From Dacryopinax spathularia (lineage: Eukaryota; Basidiomycota; Dacrymycetes; Dacrymycetales; Dacrymycetaceae): a stretch of 64,000 nucleotides of DNA. The DNA lies in contig JBBPFI010000010.1 in assembly GCA_037974965.1 (NCBI GenBank), forward strand, positions 310,001 through 374,000, in the 5' to 3' direction. Shown here in pieces: positions 57,739-64,000 of the stretch (position 1 is the first letter of the stretch; each line of letters opens with the position of its first letter). The notes under the pieces are model-generated. The model did not search any database. It had not been told where the DNA came from and was given only the letters and a program-made list of their open reading frames with translations. Both the position numbers and the translations under genes were made by a program.

Positions 57739-60097
57739 TTACTCCTCATCCTTGTCCTTACCGGTACGCTTCTTGCGAGACCAACCATGATTCTTCCGTC
57801 TTGGCTTGCCCTTTGGAGCGGGCGTCGCGCGTGCCCTCTTCGCCTTGGGCCTGGAAGATGGTCCCTCCTCCCGGTCCGAGCTTTCTTCATCATCCTCCTC
57901 GTCGCGCCCCCGCTTGCGGCCCGTGGGAGGTTCCGGGTGATTGCGATCAACGTCTTCTTCGTCCCGTTGTTGGAGCCGCTGACGCCGAACTTGCTCGGAC
58001 CGTGTGCGTGGTGCCAGTGGCTCTGGACGTTCCGCGACTGTGTAAGTGTTAGTGGATGTTCCACGTTTAGACGGCTGAGCATAAGGCTGACCTCGTGCTC
58101 GTATACGGCTGGAGCGACGGACTGGCGGTTGCTCTGGCGGCTCGGCCTGTCGCTCTTCAGGAGAGGGAGCGCCAGCCGTACGGGTTACTCGCGGTTCGCT
58201 CTCATCGTCACTGTCCTTCGACTTCGGAGATGCTCTAGACGGAACATGAACCGTCGAAGATCTGACAGAACCTCGAGCTGTACCAGGCGGAAGACGCCCA
58301 CTATCAAGGACAGTCGAAGGCGAGCCTCGCTGCAGAACCGGCACCTCGTCGTTCGAAGGAGGCCTGCGGGATTCGGTCGAACGCGCTCGACGTTGAGACA
58401 TTCTCTCGATATCGTCTTCATCTCCGTCCTGTTCCTGTAATGTTGCCTGTCCGAAGAAGCTCTCCCCCCTCAAGTGAGATAGGTTGCCGAGTGTTAGGCC
58501 TAGCGTATTCGGTTCAGCCGGTTCAGCAGAAGAATGCCTTTGGCGCAACCCTGGCGGGGGGGAAGGGTAGTGGATCACGAGATCAGGATCGTCCATCTCT
58601 TGGAGGGATGAAGATAAATTTGCTCCAGCGTTTTCAGGAGGAGAGACGGATGGTGCTCTGATCTCCTCTTCTTCCAACTTAACGTCCTCATTATGTCCGT
58701 CTTCGGCATCGTCTATCTGATACTGAGAGACAGAGCCCTGGAGCTCGTTTTCGAGAGCGACGCTCTCTGCTGGCCCATGCGTCTGCTCATGCATTGGGCC
58801 ACTTGACGGATGTCGTGGTGGAATGAGGCCGGGCCACCTAGCGTTGACGAGTTGGTCTTTCGAATCCTGAAGATCCTCTGGGTTGAGTAGATCGGACATA
58901 CGTCGACCGAATGGCCTGTGACGTGCCTGATCTTCAGCCCTTGCCGCTCGCAGGTCATAGACTGGAGTGTCCGCTCGCAGGTCATAGACTGGAGTGTCCG
59001 CTCGCCGGCTTGGACCAGGCTCGCCCTCCTGGACAGCTTCCTCTTCATCCGCCGGGTCCGGGGTCGAGTGGTAACCACTCTCTGTTGGCAAATGGCTATC
59101 TCCGTACTGAAGAGCCGGGGAATGGTGCGGCGGGGCGAAGGGGCTTCTCAATCTAGATGGGCCAGCATGGGGCTGCGTACGATACGATTGTTGTTGATGG
59201 TCCCGCTCTTCATGCACGGCCGGGCCTCGCTCCTCGGACGTTCGATGCAGATGTTCAGGATCTTGATTCCTGGATGCATATTCGATTAAGTATCGAGGCT
59301 GCTCGTGCGGGCCATACTCAACAGCGCGATTTGAGAATCGGGGATAAGGGCGAGAATACTGGACGCGGTCAGTCGGGACGAACGTCTCGGTCACGGGCTC
59401 AAGGCGATAGGGATTCTGATTCGTCGAAGGTCCTGCAAAGGACTGAACTGCATTGCCAGACGGTGAGTTGGCACGGGTCCGAGTTACGCCCGGTGCGAAG
59501 CTCCCTCTGCCACTTCTGTGCCCAGACGCGTGGTGTTCTTCCTGTGGATCTGTTCCTCTCTCGATCGTCCTAGCGAAGCAAATGTTTGAGATGGATTCAT
59601 GACAATGGATATTTCATGCCTACCCTTCGTCGCGCTCTCTTTCCTGTCGTACTTGATTGGAGCTTCCTGAAGGTCCGGCTTGAGGTGATAGATAGGGTGG
59701 TAAGTGAGGGTTATGTGCGCTCTGCTGCCCGTCGCGGAGATTCGGTACTCTGTTAGCTATCCTCAATGCGATTTCTCTGGCCCTGTGAATACCCTGTGTG
59801 ATGTCAGTCGACGTCGTTAACACTGATACGAGAAGGGATAATGACCTCCAGCATCACGTGGAATTGCCTCTCCACTTCGTCCGCTTGCCACCCTGCTTGA
59901 TACACGACCTCGTAGGCAAGGCGCCTCATCCGATTTCGCCTGTCGAATTCGTAGACCGAGTTATCGTACAGGACACCTACTAGCCTTGGTGGATGCGCCT
60001 TCTCCGGGTCTGGTATCGGCACAGAGAGAGACTCATCCGGCTCCGATGGCGTATTCTCCTTGGAGCCGCCATGTCTGGGTGGTTGAGGAGGATCCAT
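57739..60097 (-). CDS. Large disordered, probably nuclear protein, 750 aa, unknown function
   Basis: Exons in transcription order: 60097 down to 59846, 59793 down to 59624, 59569 down to 57739; introns 52 and 54 bp. The first donor is GTCATT, which is weak, but the intron has a CTGAC branch site and restores the frame. The N-terminal ~110 residues look folded (VGVLYDNSVYEFDRRNRMRR ... YEVVYQAGWQADEVERQFHV, then REIALRIANRVPNL). The remaining ~640 are low-complexity Ser/Pro/Glu/Arg sequence with a perfect in-frame duplication (ADTPVYDLR twice). It ends in dense basic clusters (GRKRGRDEE, KAKRARATP, GKPRRKNHGWSRKKR) that look like nuclear signals or DNA/RNA contacts. No domain family recognised. 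Confidence 0.65.
58944..58997 (+). repeat. Perfect 27-bp tandem duplication in a coding exon
   Basis: Two identical 27-bp copies (58944-58970 and 58971-58997), followed by the first eight bases of a third. In frame, so the protein reads ADTPVYDLR twice. Identity suggests a recent event. Confidence 0.95.
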
Positions 60098-61165
60098 TGA
60101 TGACCTTCAATCAACGTTATATTGCCAAGAAGAGTTGTCCGTGATGAGGATGAACAAGACCGGCTTGCTGGGAATCCGACGAACAATAATCGAGAGCAGA
60201 TTTGGGTTTTGCAAAGCCGGCCAGAAGCGGACATAGCGCTCCCATTTTATAGCCCATACCGAAAGTGACCGACATGAGCGCCAGTACAGGAGCTCACACA
60301 TCCGTGCCGCTCGCAAGAGTGAGACAGCGCGTTGCGAGGCGACGGCTAAGGCCGGTGGAAGGGAAGGACCACGATATGTGTCGTAATCTTGCATGCTTGA
60401 CGAGCAGCAGTTATCCAGCAGTGTCATGGTAAAAGACAAGAATTGGTCCTGGAAAAGCCATGTAGTCGCATAATTTGGCCTAAAGAGATTCATCTCACAA
60501 AGAGCAGAAAGGCGTGTTCTGCGCAACAGCGCCCGGGCCAAAACCCAATCAGGGCCCAAAACCAGGGCGCTTATGTAAGGGGAGCTTCTGAGAAGCCAGT
60601 TCGGGCGCAATTGGCGTAAGAGTAAGCGGACAAGCACAGCTCAAGCTCCGAAGGTATAGTTCACTCAGAATGAATCAATGTCTGGCAAGTCTGCTCCCTT
60701 TGTCCCACAGCAGCCCACAAATGCGAGGCTTTAGAGCGAACCATGTCGCTGTTCCCGGCTTATCAACCGCCAGCCACAAGCGACATGCAACTCCCCACCG
60801 GCCATTAACGATATGGGACGAAAGCGCACCGGTCGCTTTGACCAAAAGCTTGTTGATGCAACTAAGTTGTATTGCGGATGAGTATGTTGGTGATACAGTG
60901 TTATTGAAAGGATAAGAGGACGAGACACCAGCTCATCCAGCCTGGTCGCCTTCCCAAAGTAGAGAAGGACGAAGCGGAGGAGAAAGGCGAATCGAAGTCG
61001 TGGAACGGGTTTGCAAGGACAATAAGGTCGAATAGGAATAATCATAGAGCCCGTGTCGTATGGAGAAGAACGGAGGCCGTTGTCTGTAAGGGAGTCGAAA
61101 GAAGCTTGGATGCGCGTTGACGGAGAGGAACCGACTATCCTCGAGAAGCGACCACGGACGATAAG
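60098..61165. other. Intergenic between two minus-strand genes
   Basis: 1068 bp. A minus-strand frame at 60107-60637 is long (176 codons) but has no ATG near its start and no family resemblance. A plus-strand frame at 60670-60915 is likewise unsupported. Promoter of the 750-aa gene and 3' region of the next. Confidence 0.45.
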
Positions 61166-62836
61166 CTATGCCTCGCCAGTTTCAGCTTTCGCTCTTTTGG
61201 CGGCTTTCATCGCGCGGCGAGGGCTGAGAAGAGTCGTCGAGGGGCTACTCTTTGCCTTCTTCGTCTTCTCTTTTCTTTTTGGCGGTGTCTTCTCGTTCGA
61301 GTTGCTGGATTCGTTGATCATATTCTGCTCTGAAGCCTCATTCTCGGCAGACTCTTCGAACGTCACGCGTTTGTTCTTCTCCTTGAGGCCAATAGGAGCA
61401 GCATCACCTCGTCGAATACAGCTCGCAAGAGACTGTACCGTCGACGCTGGACCCGCCGACCAACCGATAGGCTCACCATCCCCATGGACAACGGCATATC
61501 CATCCGGAGGAAACGTATCGAAGTTCAAGGGGAGGTCGGTACGGAAAGAAAATCGATTGTTGTCGGAGGGATCGGCAACGAGGGGCATATGCGACTGCGG
61601 AGTCGATTGGGAGCGGGGGTGATGAGCTGGGGAGGGCTTTTGAGGTCCAGTAGCGTAGTGGACTGGAGGACCAAGCACCGATGGCAACGACGAAGCGGTG
61701 GATGATTGCGACAAGCTACCGTTGGGCACTGAGGGGCTGTATGCAAGTCCAGGGGTGGGAGCGTCGCTGACGTCGCCGTCATCCGGAATGATCAGTCCAA
61801 GCCCGGAGGTCTGGATGGTGAGCCCCGATGCAGCTTTATTACGAGATGCGGTCGGTGACTGAGAAGCCGCTGTTCCGTCTTGCACAGTTGCTGACGCCGA
61901 CGCGGACCGGCTGCGACGGAGTTCCATGAGGCCATCGACGACTACAACATCCTCACCGGAAATCGTTCTTAACAATGGGGTACTCCCTCCTTCCTGACGA
62001 GCGGCGGCATGAACGGCCGTTGTCGAAGTGGCGACAGCATCCGAAGCTCCAATAGACGCGAGGACAGAGTCCACTGTGGTTGGACGAAGGTGAAGCTCCT
62101 CTACGCTGACGAGCTTGCCGCTACTGGGCCGGCTACTCCTGTCAGCAATGTGGGTTTGTATGCTGTCTGCTCCAGCCGCTGCTTGAGACTTGTTGGGATG
62201 GATGTCGACTTCTCCCACGTCAGGGAGAGGCAGGTTTCCATTCAATCTCGGCGCTGGAGGGCAGATATCCGCAGGATGGCCAGAAGGTTGCCTCAATTGG
62301 TGCGCATGCGGCCCAGTGTTGGCAACCCGGACTAGTGACTGAGGCAGCGGCCGGGCACGAAGATGTTCCCAGTAAGTCCGCTCAATCACCCACTTTTGGA
62401 TATGCTGATTGCAGTTATTGATGGCTGCATCGAAATACTGAGGAGGAACGAGAGCTGTCGGTGGAGTGAATGGGTTGACGAGAGCGGGATGAGCGATAGA
62501 CGTCGATATATGCGCCTGATTTTGGGGTGGGCGAGGCGAGGGAGCGAAAGGGGGTACCGGAGCCATGGTGGGATCGAACGGCACCCAGTGATTGGGTGTG
62601 ATATAACCATTGACGGAGTAGTTGGGATCCATGCCCGGAAAGGTGAGCTGAACAGGGAGAGAACGACGGGGACGATTGGCATGAGGAAGCATAGAGCGCT
62701 GAGGGCGAGCCATGTCGTCGACGATCAGACGACCCGGACGAGCGAGAAGCGGTATTTTGTGAGACGAGCGGGGAGTATAGTCCAGGCGGTATTGAGAGAA
62801 GATATGGTATCGGTGGGAGGAGGAAAGCAGGACCAT
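61166..62836 (-). CDS. Ser/Pro-rich protein with basic tail, up to 556 aa, unknown function
   Basis: A single open frame from the ATG at 62836; an alternative and perhaps better start is the ATG at 62713 (MARPQRSMLPHANRPRRSL), since the first 41 residues look like translated leader. Segments of note: ITPNHWVPFDPTMAPVPPFA, a helical QHIQKWVIERTYWEHLRARP, a weakly ankyrin-like STTAVHAAARQEGGSTPLLR, and FRTDLPLNFDTFPPDGYAVV. The end is rich in Lys (PPKRKEKTKKAKSS, RRAMKAAKRAKAE), suggesting nuclear location. No confident domain. Same strand and similar character as the upstream 750-aa gene. Confidence 0.6.
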   Translation of the reverse strand: MVLLSSSHRYHIFSQYRLDYTPRSSHKIPLLARPGRLIVDDMARPQRSMLPHANRPRRSLPVQLTFPGMDPNYSVNGYITPNHWVPFDPTMAPVPPFAPSPRPPQNQAHISTSIAHPALVNPFTPPTALVPPQYFDAAINNCNQHIQKWVIERTYWEHLRARPLPQSLVRVANTGPHAHQLRQPSGHPADICPPAPRLNGNLPLPDVGEVDIHPNKSQAAAGADSIQTHIADRSSRPSSGKLVSVEELHLRPTTVDSVLASIGASDAVATSTTAVHAAARQEGGSTPLLRTISGEDVVVVDGLMELRRSRSASASATVQDGTAASQSPTASRNKAASGLTIQTSGLGLIIPDDGDVSDAPTPGLAYSPSVPNGSLSQSSTASSLPSVLGPPVHYATGPQKPSPAHHPRSQSTPQSHMPLVADPSDNNRFSFRTDLPLNFDTFPPDGYAVVHGDGEPIGWSAGPASTVQSLASCIRRGDAAPIGLKEKNKRVTFEESAENEASEQNMINESSNSNEKTPPKRKEKTKKAKSSPSTTLLSPRRAMKAAKRAKAETGEA

Positions 62837-64000
62837 CGAGCCAAGCGGCTACTTATATGCATCAGCAGCATACATCGTACCCTCGAGGCTCCAGACCCAT
62901 TCCCAAATAGGACATCCACTTCGAGCTCCGCTCCTCCGATCCCCGGCCGCGGCATTCTACGAAACACGGTGTTCAACAGCATATCCTCCAACAACCACAG
63001 TCTAAGCCAGTATATTTGAGTCAAGAAAGAGCATATCAGGAGCAAGACCGATCATTAGCGCTGAGCTTGTTCATCGATCGCCTTCATCGAAGGTGTCGCA
63101 GTGCCGTTCATGGCATCGCAAGTCTCCCGCATGCCGTGGCAGGAAACACATCTCGATCTCCACCATGATGTTGTTGTTCAAGACAGGCCCGAGCAAGACC
63201 ACGGCGTCATCATACCGTGCGAAGACAGTAACGTTTCCGATCAACGCAATCCGTTGCCTTTGAGCGTCGATGGTGGTCTGTGTGCGCCACGCTGTTGAGT
63301 TGCCACGTGTAAGTCGGAGGAAGCAACCTCCGGACCGAATCGTTCGCACGCCAATCACAAAACTCTGCTTTCTTTTGAAACCATTCCAGTACGATTCCAC
63401 CACAGTTTCCGCTACGGTGCAATGTGCTCTAACGCCGTCTCGAATCGTGAATGAATGACCTGCAGGTGTGCGACGACATATCTTGAAGTCCGAACATGGC
63501 CCGATAGCTCGCTGGAGGTTCTTCAAGTCGCACGGGCCCCATCTCCTCCACTCTACGCGAAAGTGCAAGCATGGACCTTACCCTTTGTTATGGGCACAAG
63601 TGCATTCGCTGGACTGATGACTGCCTGGCAGCACGATACCCGAACAATTTTCGCTATAGCGCGGTTTCCGAGATTTCGGAGGAAGGGGCGGCGTTGACAG
63701 TGGAAAGGGGAACATAGGTGCACATGTCAGAACAAGCACCCGACGATATCACCGCAGTGGAGCAATGCAACAGGGAGGCGGAGGGGCAGTCTCAGCGGTA
63801 TTCCGCAGCCCAGCGAACAGATGAACGGGCGATTGAGTGACATCTATTCTGAAGGTGAGAGAGCCAGATGCCGTCATCATTGAAGGTACAATACAGCTAC
63901 ATGCATGATGAACACAGGAACCCGAAAGCGAGAATAGAATAGAGTACGTCAGAGGAATAGAATGAGGATAAGGAGACGGATAAAAACAATGGTGCGAAAA
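62837..64000. other. Window end; one possible exon of a minus-strand gene
   Basis: Mostly unassigned. A minus-strand open stretch at 63071-63568 (165 codons) has protein-like composition (ETVVESYWNGFKRKQSFVIG, VRTIRSGGCFLRLTRG, TVFARYDDAVVLLGPVLNNN) but its first codon is TTG and it has no ATG before its last third. If real, it is the 3'-terminal exon of a gene whose start is upstream, perhaps beyond the window. The final 300 bases show nothing. Confidence 0.35.

Noticed and set aside
60107-60637. 176-codon minus-strand frame
   Set aside because: Opens with GTG, lacks an ATG in the first third, and has no family resemblance; more likely leader/promoter sequence of the 750-aa gene.
61053-61622. 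189-codon plus-strand frame
   Set aside because: Antisense to the C-terminal exon of the 556-aa protein; no domain.
1-64000. CRISPR arrays, tRNA and rRNA genes
   Set aside because: No regularly spaced short repeats, no cloverleaf with a TTC-box signature and no rRNA-like sequence were seen by eye.

Overview
This is nuclear DNA from a fungus, almost certainly a basidiomycete. The genes are split by many short GT-AG introns, mostly 45-130 bp with CTGAC/CTAAC-like branch sites. The proteins are fungal: a DEK_C-tailed class V/VI chitin synthase, a Zn2Cys6 regulator, an NHA1-type antiporter, Iml1, Atg7, Ytm1, Qcr8, and a DUF6535 protein typical of basidiomycetes. I cannot name the genus. Exon joins were worked out from reading frame, splice signals and family alignment from memory; every complete model has a total coding length divisible by three.

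Layout. 0-6.3 kb: 3' end of a chitin synthase gene and a seven-exon Zn2Cys6 transcription factor. 6.3-11 kb: long stretch with no gene I can defend. 11-18.1 kb: F-box protein, GFA-family enzyme, and a Clr2-like heterochromatin silencing protein with an acidic repeat tail. 18.6-28.3 kb: NHA1-like Na+/H+ antiporter (minus), Gfo/Idh/MocA oxidoreductase (plus), MDR dehydrogenase (minus) and a glycine/serine-rich membrane protein (minus). 29.9-36.1 kb: QCR8 (complex III) divergent from IML1 (TORC1 inhibitor) across 304 bp. 37-47 kb: second F-box protein, ATG7, a homeobox regulator divergent from YTM1. 47-55.4 kb: a poorer island with a GGTTCTG-rich repeat, an orphan gene with a decayed Tc1/mariner element 31 bp from its start codon, orphan reading frames and a DUF6535 gene. 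55.5-64 kb: serine carboxypeptidase (CPY type) and two large, mostly disordered, probably nuclear proteins of unknown function.

Functional links are housekeeping rather than a dedicated cluster. IML1 restrains TORC1 and is tied to autophagy, ATG7 is the E1 enzyme of autophagy, and a vacuolar-type carboxypeptidase would act at the end of that route; these lie within 27 kb but are separately transcribed. I found no CRISPR array, tRNA, rRNA, or biosynthetic cluster. The most unusual genome-level signal is the 5' splice site: 35 of the 60 introns I placed have C at position +4, and GTGCGT is the commonest donor.
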